Source of the DNA: Allium sativum
Lineage: Eukaryota; Streptophyta; Magnoliopsida; Asparagales; Amaryllidaceae
Assembly: GCA_030737875.1 (NCBI GenBank)
Contig: CM060925.1
Span: forward strand, 484,033,514 to 484,097,513
DNA: 64,000 nt
Reading direction: 5' to 3'
This document shows, one piece after another, positions 11,145 to 21,394 of this stretch (the stretch's first letter is position 1; every line of letters begins with the position of its first letter). The notes beneath the pieces are model-generated. The model saw only the letters and a program-made list of their open reading frames with translations. It ran no database searches and was not told the origin of the DNA. The translations under genes and the position numbers were made by a program.

Positions 11145-11156
11145 TGGTATCATAGC
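11145..11156 (+). other. Primer-binding site of B (tRNA-iMet type)
   Basis: TTGGTATCATAGC, beginning two bases after the LTR end, matches TGGTATCAGAGC (complement of the plant initiator-Met tRNA 3' end) except for one G-to-T change. Confidence 0.8.
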
Positions 11157-11341
11157 TTAGGTTGTGTAGTTTAACCTAGGGGATGATATCAGGGAGAGAT
11201 AGCATACGTATATGAGAGCGTGTATTTGTGATATTTTGGTTTTCAAAAGCTATATATATACTATTAGTATATCTAAGGATGAAGTCGCACTGCACTGGCA
11301 CTAATAAGGAGGTGGTTAATCGTTTTCTCTTTACATATTAG
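11157..11341 (+). other. B 5' untranslated leader
   Basis: A 185-bp AT-rich leader between primer site and gag. No other feature seen. Confidence 0.6.
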
Positions 11342-12964
11342 ATGATGAGCCGAAATACGAGGAGTACAGGTTCAGGGGCCAACAATGAGAATGTCCCTGA
11401 TATGAAGACGATGTTTACTGCCTTCATACGAGAAATGCTTAGGGATGCTCGGGGATCAGTTCCTAATGATGCTAATGGTGGTGGTGCAATAGTGCGGGCA
11501 CCTAGAGCCGATTTTGCCAAGCTCAGCAAGGATTATACTAGTCTTAGTGGGAAGTCGTTCTGTGGAACAGAATCGGCTATGGAGGTTCAAGATTGGCATG
11601 ATAGTTGTGAGCGCATCTTCGAGGATTTGGGGATCGATGATGCAATAAAGAGAAACTTAGCATCGCATCAGCTCCAAGGATGGGCTATGAATTGGTGGAA
11701 TGCTATTAAAGTAGCTACTCCCAAGAATCAAGTTACTTGGAATCAGTTTAAGACTCGTTTCAGTGACAAGTTTATTCTAGTTGCTCAGAAGTCGGAATTG
11801 TTTAGGAAAATTTTGGAACTTAAGAAGAATGGTAGGGCAGTCTCAGAATATATTGCTGAATTCAATACCTTATCAAAATATAGATTATCCCTTATCGATA
11901 CTGCCGAGAAGAAGAACGGGAAGTTCATAACTGTCTTAGATGAGTACTTGGGGGAAAGACTTATAAACCATATCGACGAGACATTCGAGTCTATTATGGG
12001 GAAGGCATTGAGATCAGAGAGCCTTTACCCTAAATCAAAGACCGATGTTGTTGTTACATCTGCGGGAGAGCCAAAACCACAGGCAAGCGGTGAAGGCAAG
12101 AAGAATTCCCATAACATAAGGAAACAGAACCAGACCAAGGATGGTCAGAAAAAGAAAGATAAGAAAGATATCGAGTGCTTTAGTTGTGGCAAGAAGGGCT
12201 ACTATGCCAAAGATTATCGAGCAAAGCCAGCGGACAGGAAGTGCTTCAATTGCGGCCAAGTGGGACATCATAAGGATAAATGTCCACAACCTCCTAAAGA
12301 GAAGCAGATTGTGAAAGCATATGCTATCAACACTATTCCTTCTTTGTCGAATGCCGCAACTACGGCGGAGAAAAGAAAGGTTGTCGTCATTCAAGGTACG
12401 CTTTCCATTTACGATGTTCATGTTCGAGTATTGTTTGATACTGAGGCTTCTCATTCCTTCGTATCTAGTGACCTGATAGATAGGTTGAAATTGGAATTCG
12501 AGATTGTCGATAGACCTTTAGTTGTGATGAACCCGATCGGTGGTTCAACTAGCCTTAGTATGATTTGTTGTAATCCGGTCTTATTGAGTCATGGATGCAT
12601 GTTTGTTTGTGATTGCTTTGTTTTGGGCTTTACTGGGTTTGGCATTATTTTGGGAGTCGATTGGCTCCAAAGGTATGGGGTGGTGGTAGACTTTGAGGGG
12701 TCTTCAGTGACCATTAGAGCGGATGATGGGCGGAGGGTACTATTTGGTTGCCTACCTAGTGATGGGGTAATGGCTAGTTTTCTAAATTCCCTCGACATTC
12801 CGCATGATGAGTTGTCAGATGTGCCTATTGCTGGCGAGTATACGGACATCTTCGAGCAAGTGACCGGACTTCCACCACACCGAGAGATCGAGTTTCATAT
12901 TGATTTAGTGAAAGATTCCAGGCCTATAGTAATGCCTCTTCGTCATATGGCGCCAAGGGAGTAG
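11342..12964 (+). pseudogene. Element B gag-protease (open but catalytically damaged)
   Basis: A 540-codon open frame. The first third is a retrotransposon gag (Retrotrans_gag type, with the WxxF/L...SEYIAEF block around residues 140-185). A Lys/Gly-rich linker follows, then two CCHC zinc knuckles near residues 279-296 and 301-314. The first knuckle has lost its His and last Cys (both now Tyr). The second, CFNCGQVGHHKDKC, is intact. The retropepsin region follows, with DTEAS at about residue 366 instead of DTGAS, so the conserved Gly is gone, and LGVDWL at ~440. The frame runs into the reverse transcriptase start (LPPHREIEFHIDL, then MPLRHMAPRE) and stops at TAG 12962-12964. The reading frame continues beyond, so one nonsense change ended the original polyprotein. 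Confidence 0.9.
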
Positions 12965-15725
12965 CGAGAGCTCGGGGTGCAAGTAAGCGATCTTTTAAAG
13001 AAGGGATTTATCCAAAGAAGTGTTTCCGAGTGGGGAGCACCAGTTGTATTTGCTACCAAGGCCGATGGTTCCCTTCGATTGTGTGCGGACTACCGCGAGT
13101 TGAATAAGGTGACGAGGAGGAATAAGTATCCTCTTCCACGAATAGATGGTTTGTTTGATCAGTTAAATGGAGCGAGACTGTTCTCCCAGTTAGATCTCGC
13201 GACAGTTTTTATTTAGCTCTGAGTAGCAGCTAAAAGTATACCTAAAACGACATTTTGGGACGCCGTCTGGATTCCTTGAGTGGTTGGTCATGTCATTCGG
13301 GTTGAGCAATGCACTAACATATTTTGTGGATCTTATAAATAGGGTATTCGGGATCAATTGAATAATTTTGTTCTTGTGTTCGTGGAAGATATCTTAGTTT
13401 ATTCGAGGACGGAGGAAGAACACAAGGAACATTTGAGGATAGTGATGAAGGTGTTGAGGAAACACCAATTGAAAGAAATTTTTTCTAAATGTCACTTCTG
13501 TAGGAGGGAAGTGAGGTTCTTGGGCCATGTTGTTTTAGAGAATGGTATTGTCGTGGACCCTACGAAGGTGGCTACGTTGCAAGATTGGTCTACGCCCAAG
13601 AATGCAATGGATGTGAGAATTTTCTTAGGGTTAGCTGGATACTATCGTAAGTTTATTCAAGACTTCTCCAAGATAGCGGCACCGTTAACTCAGTTGACCA
13701 AGAAGAATCAAGCTTTTGCTTGGGACAGAAGGTGTGAGAATGCATTTAAGAGCCTAAAGGAGAAGTTAACGTGTGTACCAGTGTTAGTTATTCCTAAGGG
13801 GAATGAAGAGATGACGGTATACACGAATGCTTGTGGTACCGGACTAGGTGTTGTACTGATGCAAGGAGGTAGGGTTGTAGCTTATGCTAGTCGGCAACTG
13901 AAACCGCATGAGAAAAGATATCCTACCCATGATTTGGAATTCACAGCGATTATGTTCGCGTTAAAGATGTAAACACATTATCTCTTGGGAGAAAGATTTG
14001 AGTTGTTACCAATCATAAGTCATTAAAGTATCTTTTCTTTCAAAAGGATTTAAATCTTCGTCAACAGAGATGGTTAGAGTTATTGGCTTCATATGATTTC
14101 AATATCGCATACACACCCGGGAAAGGCAATGCGGTGGCTGATGCATTGAGCAGGAGACATGCCAATTAGGGGGCTATGTTTCTAGAATGGAAGCAACTGG
14201 AGTATATTGCAGGATATGATTTCAGACTTAAGTGCGAATTGGATCTAGAGATGCTAGCAAGTTTGACGATCAGACTGACTCTGATTGAGCGGATCGGTTC
14301 CAGTCAGAGGGACGATCCTAACCTATTGGAAATCATCTCCAAGGTAGGGATGGGTATCGACGGTGAGGAGATAAACAAGTATGGACTTGATCGAGAAGGA
14401 TGGCTCTGAAAGAAAGGGAGACTAGTTGTACCCAATGTTAATGATTGAGGGATAAAGTGCTTAGAGAATGTCATCACTCGAAACTGACTATACATCCCGA
14501 TGGTAACAAAATGTATCGAGACATGAAGAAGACCTACTACTGAGAAGGGATGAAGGGAGACGTTGGGAAGTTAATATCCAAGTGCATGAATTGCCAATTG
14601 ATTAAATCCAAGCAAAAGAAGCCTATTGGTTTGTTACAACCGTTGGAAATTCGTGAATGGAAATGGGAACAAGTCTCAGTGGATTTCATTGATGGTTTAC
14701 CAAGGACTAGATCGGGTCATGATTGTATTTTGATGATTGTGGATCGATTGACCAAAAGTGCAAGGTTTATACAGGTCAAGTCGAATAGAACGACAACTAA
14801 GTTAGCGGAGCTGTATATGAAGTGGGTAGTGAGATTTCATGGAGTACCTAAAGGCATTGTGAGTAACCGAGATCCATTATTTATTAGTGAGTTTAGGAAG
14901 AGCTTACAAGAGGCTTTAGGGTCAGAATTACATCTCGGTACCGCGTACCATCCTCAAACCGACGGTCAAACAGAAAGGGTGAATCGTGTATTAGAGGATG
15001 TCTTGAGAGCTTGTATGTTGGATTTTGGACGTTCTTGGGTTGACCAATTACATCTAGTTGAGTTCGCATATAATAATAATAATAATAATTAGTCCAGTAT
15101 TGGTATGGCTCCATTTGAAGCTTTGTACAGAAGACCGTGCAATTCACCATCATTGTTGGTTGGAAACCGGTGAGAAATTTGTACTTGGGCCAGATGTAAT
15201 AAGAGAAACTTATGATACAATCAAGGTTATTCAACAGCGAATGAAGGCTGCCCAAGATAGGCAGAAGAGTTACGCTGATAAAAGATGAAGAGATCTGAAA
15301 TTCTCCGTTGGCGACTTTGTATTCGTCAAAATTTCTCCATTGAAGCATGTAATTCGATTTGGTAGAAGAGGTAAGTTGGCACCAAGGTTTGTTGGTCCAT
15401 TTCCAGTTCTCGAACAAGTTGGGAGTTTAACGTATAAAGTTGGATTGCCTGACAAGATGGCAGGAGTTCACAACGTATTTCATGTTTCCCAGTTAAGGAA
15501 GTTCGTGCACGATTCTGATACGACTATTTCACCAGACCAGCTGGATGATATCGAGGTAGAACTCAAGGCAGTTGGGAGCCGTAGGACGAGTCGTATTGTC
15601 GTACACGATACGAAACAACTTCGAAGGAAGACGGTGGAACTGTTTAAGGTCCAGTAAGGTGATAATGAGAATGACTGTACTTGGGAAACCTAGGAAAACA
15701 TAAGGAAGTCATATCCAGAGCTCTT
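12965..15725 (+). pseudogene. Element B pol: RT, RNase H, integrase, chromodomain (broken)
   Basis: Continues gag-protease in the same frame after the 12962 TAG. RT: the [19 protein letters not shown] and DYRELN blocks, then stops near 13216 and a frameshift at ~13255. The metal-binding motif reads FVEDILVYS (expected FVDD) at ~13379. RNase H: 13800-14165, with YTNACG in place of YTDAS, and a stop at 13970. Integrase: zinc-finger region 14455-14600, core VDFIDGLP at ~14680, SNRDP at ~14860 (a conserved acidic residue now Asn) and DGQTERVN at ~14960. An AAT microsatellite at 15069-15090 replaces the codons after YNN and introduces a stop. GPY-like and HVSQLRK block 15380-15500. Chromodomain 15590-15725, with two stops. 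No function is possible from this copy. Confidence 0.9.
15069..15091 (+). repeat. AAT microsatellite in B integrase
   Basis: (AAT)7-like run ending ATTAG. In A and C the same place reads [18 protein letters not shown] from non-repetitive codons. Expansion of two Asn codons has disrupted the frame. Confidence 0.85.
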
Positions 15726-15894
15726 TGCCTAGTAAGATTTTAATCACAATATAGTTTTTCTCTTGTTAGTAAACCACATGCTAGGATAAGCTTGTTGTGC
15801 TATTATGTATGTCTGATTGTTTGTAAATGGATGATAAGCATGCGGGGCACCATTGTTGTTTCTTGGTTAAGGAATTTCGAGGGTCAAATTTCTT
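15726..15894 (+). other. B 3' untranslated region
   Basis: Short non-coding stretch after the chromodomain, ending GGAATTTCGAGGGTCAAATTTC. That is the Tekay-type motif (usually TTTCGAGGACGAAATTTC) just before the polypurine tract. Confidence 0.7.
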
Positions 15895-15906
15895 AAGGGG
15901 GGAGAG
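15895..15906 (+). other. Polypurine tract of B
   Basis: AAGGGGGGAGAG abuts the 3' LTR start (TATAACGACCC, with TA for the canonical TG). Confidence 0.85.
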
Positions 15907-16300
15907 TATAACGACCCGCATTCCACGCATCAGAGGATCGTAGAATATTTACTTTATTTTCATACAAAGTCGTATAGTCGTGTAACTTTGGGAAACAACT
16001 ATTGGCGTCATTTCCCACATTCACGATTTTTGTCTAATTTTAAATGACCATTTTACCCCTGGTGAATCTTGTTTCGCCTACAACTTTTGATTGGTAAGGA
16101 GTTTTGACCTGAAACCATTTCTGTTGGATTCAGATAATGGTTTACCTTTCCGTAGAGTGGTCACACTGATCAAACGGACTTACCGTTTGAGAGATATGGC
16201 TGAATAAGGTTTGAAGATGGAAAAACAACCTAATTGGGCTTAATAGGATGATTAGTGGCTAGCCCATAACCCATTTCGGGATTGGGGTTATGGGAGGGCT
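15907..16300 (+). repeat. Element B 3' LTR, left part
   Basis: Matches B 5' LTR 8874-9262, from ACGACCCGCATTCCACGCAT to TTATGGGAGGGCTG. It then jumps directly into element C LTR sequence. The next ~422 bp of the LTR (equivalent to 9263-9684, including the leader and splice donor) are missing. Confidence 0.88.
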
Positions 16301-16493
16301 GCGTCATTGCGTTCGTCTCGGAAAAATACGCGAAATAGAGTCCGAGTTTTCGAGAATCGGAGTCCGTATGGCCCAGTTATGGCCTAATGAAGTTTTCAGA
16401 AAATTCAAAGTTCAAAACATATTTAAAATTCAGGTTCAAATTTCGAAATTGGGGCCATTGGGCGTAGGCGGAAAAATTCCCGCCTAGCTAACC

Positions 16494-16575
16494 AAGTCGA
16501 CAGCCCTGTCGACTGGGCAGTCGACTTGGCTAGGACCAAGTCGACAGCCCTGTCGACTTGTGTGTCGACAGGGGG
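16494..16575 (+). promoter_or_regulatory. GTCGAC palindrome island in C U3
   Basis: Six GTCGA(C) sites within 82 bp, in the arrangement CCAAGTCGACAGCCCTGTCGAC, GCAGTCGACTTGG, CCAAGTCGACAGCCCTGTCGAC and TGTGTCGACAGG. These nested inverted repeats can fold on themselves. It lies about 140 bp upstream of TATA. The 3' LTR copy is at 24296-24376. Confidence 0.65.
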
Positions 16576-16710
16576 TGCTCGGCCAGTTTGGCCTGGTGCA
16601 CCATTTTAGGGTTTGGCTGTGTTTTGGGGCTGTTTTCTGGAAGCTTCCGAAATCTGACGGACCTAAACTAACCTATGGTTAATCTAAGGGTCTAAAACAC
16701 ATCCTAATCC

Positions 16711-16719
16711 TATAAATAA
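16711..16719 (+). promoter_or_regulatory. TATA box of C 5' LTR
   Basis: CCTATAAATAAGACCC, a strong TATA consensus, followed by a ~270-nt leader. The copy in the 3' LTR is at ~24514. Confidence 0.65.
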
Positions 16720-17089
16720 GACCCTAAGCTAGCCCTAAATGATCATAATCCTATCCTCTAACTAAACTATGCCAAAATTTTCTATGATCATGGCCTCCAC
16801 TCAAAATCCTAGCCTCCATCCTCTTTCTAAACTATTTCTATGAAGGCTTTCATGTTCATACAAGCATTTTTAAGTTGTATGAGTGATCATTAGCTTGCAT
16901 TCATCATCAAGTTGCAAGCTTTATTTTCAAGGCTAGAGTTTTTGGGTGATTTTTGGCAAGGGTTTGCTTATTGGAGTTTAGTGGTGAGTTTCTATAGCCT
17001 TAATAATCAATTGTTAAATTGATTATGATAGGATATGATAAGATATGGCTATGTTTGTGGATCAATGTGTTTATGCAAGTGTATGTTGT

Positions 17090-17580
17090 GTGTTTTGCAA
17101 GTTTTATGCTATATGTTATGCAAGTTTAATGCTATGTTTTATGATGCTCATTATGCGAAACACTATGTTGAACATTGATTCATATGTAACATGTTATGCA
17201 AGCTATATGTGAGATTATATGCAAGTTCATATGTAACATGTTATGCAAGCTATATGTGAGATTATATGCAAGTTCATATGTAACATGTAATGTAAGTTAT
17301 GTGCATGATTATATGCAAGTTCATATGTAACATGTTATGCAAGTTATGTGTTTGGTTATATGCAAGTTATGTGCATGATTATATGCAAGTTCATATGTAA
17401 CATGTTATGCAAGTTATGTGTTTGGTTATATGCAAGTTATGTGCATGATTATATGCAAGTTCATATGTAACATGTTATGCAAGTTATGTGTTTGGTTATA
17501 TGCAAGTTATGTGCATGATTATATGCAAGTTCATATGTAACATGTTATGCAAGTTATGTGTTTGGTTATATGCAAGTTAA
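17090..17580 (+). repeat. ~70-bp tandem repeats (TATGCAAGTT family), C 5' LTR
   Basis: Higher-order units of about 70 bp built from TATGCAAGTTATGTGTTTGG, TTATATGCAAGTTATGTGCA and TTCATATGTAACATG occur about four times, preceded by simpler versions. The motif ATGCAAGTT continues sparsely to 17725. The 3' LTR copy is at 24890-25385. Confidence 0.9.
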
Positions 17581-17904
17581 CATGTGACATGCTATGCAAG
17601 TTCACACCTTTGTATGACATAAGGATCATATGCAAGTTACCCCCTTTGTGACATATGTGCTTCATGCAAGTTTGGGTTAAATGCTAGTTGGGTTTAATGT
17701 ATGCTCATATATGCAAGTTGACACCTTTTAAACCCATGATAAAGATATATGCTATGTTGGTTAAACCCATGGCATTTGTGATGAATCTTCCCTTTATTAT
17801 GTCATGTTATGAGAACGAATTACGTGGGGAACGATGGGGTTAATATGCATGTTAATAAAATGGTGTGAAATGGGTATGCTTAAGCATAACATAAAGTGAA
17901 TGGA

Positions 17905-18040
17905 CATAGTTGGGAATTTACCTATTAAGTTAGGTCTACCCATATTATGGAATTGGGAATTTACCTATTAAGTTAGGTCTACCCATATTATGGAATTGGG
18001 AATTTACCTATTGAGTTAGGTCTACCCATATTCTTGAAAT
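17905..18040 (+). repeat. 43-bp triplicate, C 5' LTR
   Basis: Three near-identical copies of TTGGGAATTTACCTATTAAG plus TTAGGTCTACCCATATTATGG, each about 43 bp. Same in the 3' LTR at 25712-25845. Confidence 0.9.
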
Positions 18041-18114
18041 TGGTAATTAATTAGGGATAATTAATACAAATTATGGGGGTGATTAATTAGGTGTAATTAA
18101 TCGACTAAGACACG

Positions 18115-18325
18115 AGGTTGGACCCTTTTGTAGCATAAGACTGCCCGGAACCGACCGGCAAATCCAACGGCTACAAATGATGGGCCCAATGTGAGAGGTC
18201 TTAGTCATAAACTAAATACGTGACAAGTGTAAAGACACGAGGTTAGACTCGGTTATGGTGTAAGGCTGCCCGGAACCAACCGGCATATCCAGCTGCCATA
18301 AAAGACAGTCTAATGTGAGAGGTCT
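18115..18325 (+). repeat. Conserved CTGCCCGGAACCG tandem dimer, C 5' LTR
   Basis: Two units with GACACGAGGTT, CTGCCCGGAACCGACCGGCA (second unit ACCAACCGGCA), ATCCAx and GTGAGAGGTCTT. Homologous to the dimer in A LTRs (6640-6850) and in the C 3' LTR (25912-26125). Confidence 0.8.
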
Positions 18326-18359
18326 TTACAAAGGTTACGATCTTAATCAATTAAGAAGC

Positions 18360-18665
18360 ACTTAACCAAATTAGCATGTAGTGGGGCATGAGGGGTTAAG
18401 TGATTGCCTTGGGTGGCATGTAGTAACTAGTGGGGGTGCCTTGGGTGGCATGTAGTAACTAGTGGGGGTGCCTTGGGTGGCATGAGGAAACTAGTGGGTT
18501 GCCTTGGGTGGCAATAGAAAATACGATTAGAATACTTAACCAAAGTGGAACATGTAGTTAAACATGATTAAAGGGTTAAGTAAGTGCCTTGGGTGGCATG
18601 TGGGAATCAAGTAAGTGCCTTGGGTGGCATGTGGAAATCTAGTGGGTGCCTTGAGTGGCAATTAA
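18360..18665 (+). repeat. ~33-bp GCCTTGGGTGGCATG repeats, C 5' LTR
   Basis: Six to seven units of TGCCTTGGGTGGCATGTAG..AACTAGTGGG, interleaved with AACACTTAACCAAA..GGGTTAAGT. The 5' LTR has one extra unit (around 18410-18450) compared with 26205-26290 of the 3' LTR, which accounts for the ~33-bp length difference. Confidence 0.88.
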
Positions 18666-19427
18666 AATATGATTAAAAGACTTAACCAAAATTTATAACA
18701 TGTAAGTGGACATGGTTAAAGGGTTAAGTGGGATTCACTAGAAATGACAAGCTTAGGTGGGTAGCTTGTGGGGGTCCATTTCAACCAATATCCCAAACGT
18801 ATCTTTGTGGGCTCGACCCAAGTCGAGGACGGGACACGCATATTGGGCTTGACTGTAAGAGGCCAAAACGGGTTAGCGGTGGCAACGCAAGTCCAATGGG
18901 TTTTATATGCATGTGTGGACCCGGGCTGGTAAGTAAGACGTTGTTGCATCGTGTAGGTATAAGCCGTGCACCGTTGATATTATCAGGTTGCCACTTTGGG
19001 GGATGATACACCCCACTGTGGGGCCAGCACGGGTATCTACGTTAGGGAGCCGATCGCTTGGGGAGTAGGGGGTACACCTAGTGGAGATAGGGGCAGACGG
19101 CACCTATGTAGTCAGCTAGGGGTACACGAGACTACTATTAAAAATTACTAAGTACACTTAGTGGGATCAACCTTTAAGTAGGAATTACCCTTGGATGGGT
19201 AGAACTGGTGTGGTGCAGTGTAGGAATTACCCTTGGGTGGGTAGATCTGGGGTGGTGCAGTGTAGTAATTATCCTTGGGTGGATAAATGCGTCTTCTCGG
19301 TTATCTTAGTACATCCTGTGTTTAGTTGGCTACTTAGTGTAGTCATTATCCCCAGAGGTACCGTACCTTGTTTATATCATACCCTAATTACTTTAATGAT
19401 TGTATTGTTAAGGTTATAGGACTCGCT

Positions 19428-19444
19428 CAGACTTATGTCTGACC
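19428..19444 (+). promoter_or_regulatory. Conserved inverted repeat, C 5' LTR
   Basis: CAGACTTATGTCTGACC, with perfect CAGAC/GTCTG arms and a four-base loop, 30 bp upstream of the acceptor-like AG at 19475-19476. An identical copy is at 27199-27215. Confidence 0.7.
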
Positions 19445-19835
19445 CCGTTGTTTTTTATCTTTTTCCCAACCCTTAGGTTATCAGAGTGGGCCTAGCACTA
19501 GTGGGCTTTGATCAGACTGCTTTATCTATCTTTTGGAGCTTGGACCGTGGATGTAAAGCTCAGTTTATCTTTTCTATTATGGCTATTAAGTTATGTATTG
19601 GGATTATGTACTTTTGTTTATCAGGATGGATATTATGTACTTGACTCTTGTTTATGGTTTTGGTGTAACCAAACATGTTTTAATTTCCGCTGCAATGAAA
19701 TGATGTTTTAAATTCTCAAGTATTACTTATATCTGTCTTGTTGTAATTTTTCTGTTCTATATTCACTTAAAATACTCCACCGATGTTATGGCATTCCCTT
19801 AGTGAGTGACCGTAGCGGGTGTGGGGTGTTACACG

Positions 19836-19847
19836 TGGTATCAGAGC
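19836..19847 (+). other. Primer-binding site of C (tRNA-iMet)
   Basis: TGGTATCAGAGC, two bases after the LTR end, matches the plant initiator-Met tRNA complement perfectly. Confidence 0.92.
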
Positions 19848-20117
19848 TTAAGGTTACCAGAACAGATAAATTTTTTAGAAAAACTATTTTCTAAGAATAT
19901 TTTTGAAAGGAGTATTTTCAAAAACATGTCTTTTAAGAGAAAAGTTTTTGAAAGAAAAGCATAATCCCCGATAGCCATATCTTTATCTTTCGAATTCTCC
20001 GTTTTGAATCTCTTCCTCTCTCGTTTTGAGTTTCCCCTCCGTGTATAGATGATCTTTCTAAGATAGATAAGAATGGAAAACCACTTCAAGGGACTTAGAC
20101 GTTAGTCGGATTAGAAG
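19848..20117 (+). other. C 5' untranslated leader
   Basis: Homologous to A 8707-8860 (GGTTACCAGAxxAGATAAA). It then runs to a short remnant reading like the gag start region of A (CTTTCTAAGAT). No intact gag start. Confidence 0.6.
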
Positions 20118-20788
20118 TTGGTTCAAGAAGGAGGAGGACTGGTAGGTACCTATTGGATAGACGATGGGAGGAAGGCTCAAATAGTTGTTTGGTTAATGAA
20201 GGATGAAACCTCATTGGTGGGAGGTTACGAGTGGAGAATGGGAAGAAGAAGGCGAGTAGTTATCCTTTTGGGAGGAATAGGACACCTTATTAGGGTTGTC
20301 CAAAGGGGCAAGGGCAAGGTATGGAATCTTCTGGAGGGTAGTTGTATTCCCTCACGGCTAGTGTACCAGATGGGGATAAGACCGTCTAGGTTGGAATTTG
20401 GATTTCTTTATTATCTGGTTCGAACTTTATTTGATTCTGACGCATCGAGTTCGTTTATCTCATCATTGTTAGTTGAGTCACTGCACTTAGACACCAGTTT
20501 AGTAGATGATCCCTTAGTTGTTTCAAACCCAATTGGGGGCTCCATGATGTGTTTGGGTTTGAAAGTTTCTATACTTAGCGTTGAGTTTAGACGTGATGCT
20601 TCTTGGGCTTCACGGGCTATGGGTTAGTTTTGGGCATGGACTGGTTATCCAGTAATGGTGCCGTTCTTGTTTGTGGAAGGAGAGTTGTTAGGCTTACGAC
20701 CCGCTTGGGTAACACTCTCGAGATCTCTTGTAATCCCATGGAATCTGTTATGCTAAGTTATCTAGAATCGCTTGACACGTCGGCCTAG
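20118..20788 (+). pseudogene. Element C gag-protease remnant (most of gag deleted)
   Basis: Only traces of gag are visible: the KDETSLVGG segment resembles LLKDEASFW of A. The zinc knuckles are absent. The protease-like part starts near 20415 with TLFDSDASSSFIS (expected DTGAS), then VSNPIGG and, after a shift near 20600, GYGLVLGMDWLSSNGA. An open frame at 20118-20627 spans the remnant but is a by-product of deletion, not a gene. Confidence 0.65.
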
Positions 20789-21394
20789 AGTTTGCGATCT
20801 GTTAGAGTGGTCCGGGAATACTCGGATGTGTTTGAGGAGGTGAAGGGCTTACCTCCGGAGCAGGAGATTGACTTCCGAATATATCCGGTAGACAATGCCA
20901 AACCAGTATCTTGGCCAGTGTGCCACATAGCTCCTCGTGAGAGGAGGGAACTCCATAAGCAAGTAGGCGATTTGCTTGAGAAGGGGTTCATAAGACAAAG
21001 TATATCGGAGTGGGGTGCTCCAGTAGTTTTTGCCACGAAGGCGGATGGGTCCCTCAGACTTTGTGTAGGCTAAAGAGAACTAAATAAACTCACAAAGAAG
21101 AATAGACACCCATTGCCGAGGATTGATGATCTCTTTGATCAGTTGGTTGGCGCCTCAGTGTTTTCGTAGTTGGACTTAGCCACGGGGTTTCATCAGTTGA
21201 GAGTGGCTGAGGATAGTATAGAGAAGACTACATTTAGGACTCCGGATGGTTTTTATGAGTGGCTGGTGAAGCCATTTGGTTTGACGAACGCCCCCGCATA
21301 CTTTATTGATTTGATGAGAAGGGTGTTCAGGGAGTACCTAAATAAGTTCGTGATGGTCTTTGTAAATGTCATCTTGGTCTTTTCTAGGAGCGAA
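20789..21394 (+). pseudogene. Element C reverse transcriptase, N-terminal part
   Basis: VVREYSDVFEEVKGLPPEQEIDFRI opens the RT linker, then [33 protein letters not shown] interrupts at 21072 and a TAG replaces a Gln codon at ~21168 ([14 protein letters not shown]). [24 protein letters not shown] is intact. The catalytic motif reads FVNVILVFS at ~21358 instead of FVDDILVFS, so both metal-binding Asp are lost. The frame then enters an unrelated insertion. Confidence 0.85.

Larger units (their letters stand above)
16984..19476 (+). other. Predicted intron inside C LTR
   Basis: The donor TTTAGTG followed by GTGAGT (GT 16984-16985) lies ~270 nt after the TATA box. A pyrimidine tract ending AACCCTTAG (AG 19475-19476) lies 358 bp before the LTR end. 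The intervening 2.5 kb is almost all minisatellite and has no coding sequence. Splicing would join leader to primer-site region. This is sequence-based prediction only. Confidence 0.4.
16296..19833 (+). repeat. Element C 5' LTR, 5'-truncated
   Basis: Begins at GGCTGCGTCATTGCG, equivalent to 24101 of the 3' LTR, so 82 bp including the TGTAACACCCC start are missing. Ends GTGGGGTGTTACA. Contains a GTCGAC island (16494-16575), TATA (16711-16719), leader and donor (GT 16984), three tandem-repeat blocks, the CTGCCCGGAACCG dimer, the inverted repeat at 19428-19444 and an acceptor-like AG (19475-19476). It has one more ~33-bp repeat unit than the 3' LTR. Confidence 0.92.

Noticed and set aside
18728..19006. 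92-codon frame repeated at 26500-26778
   Set aside because: Both lie in the two LTRs of C, so repetition proves nothing. Opposite-strand frames are equally long.
20118..20627. A novel 169-codon gene in element C
   Set aside because: Its C-terminal half is the retroelement protease (DASSSFIS, VSNPIGG) and the N-terminal half is deletion-scrambled gag.
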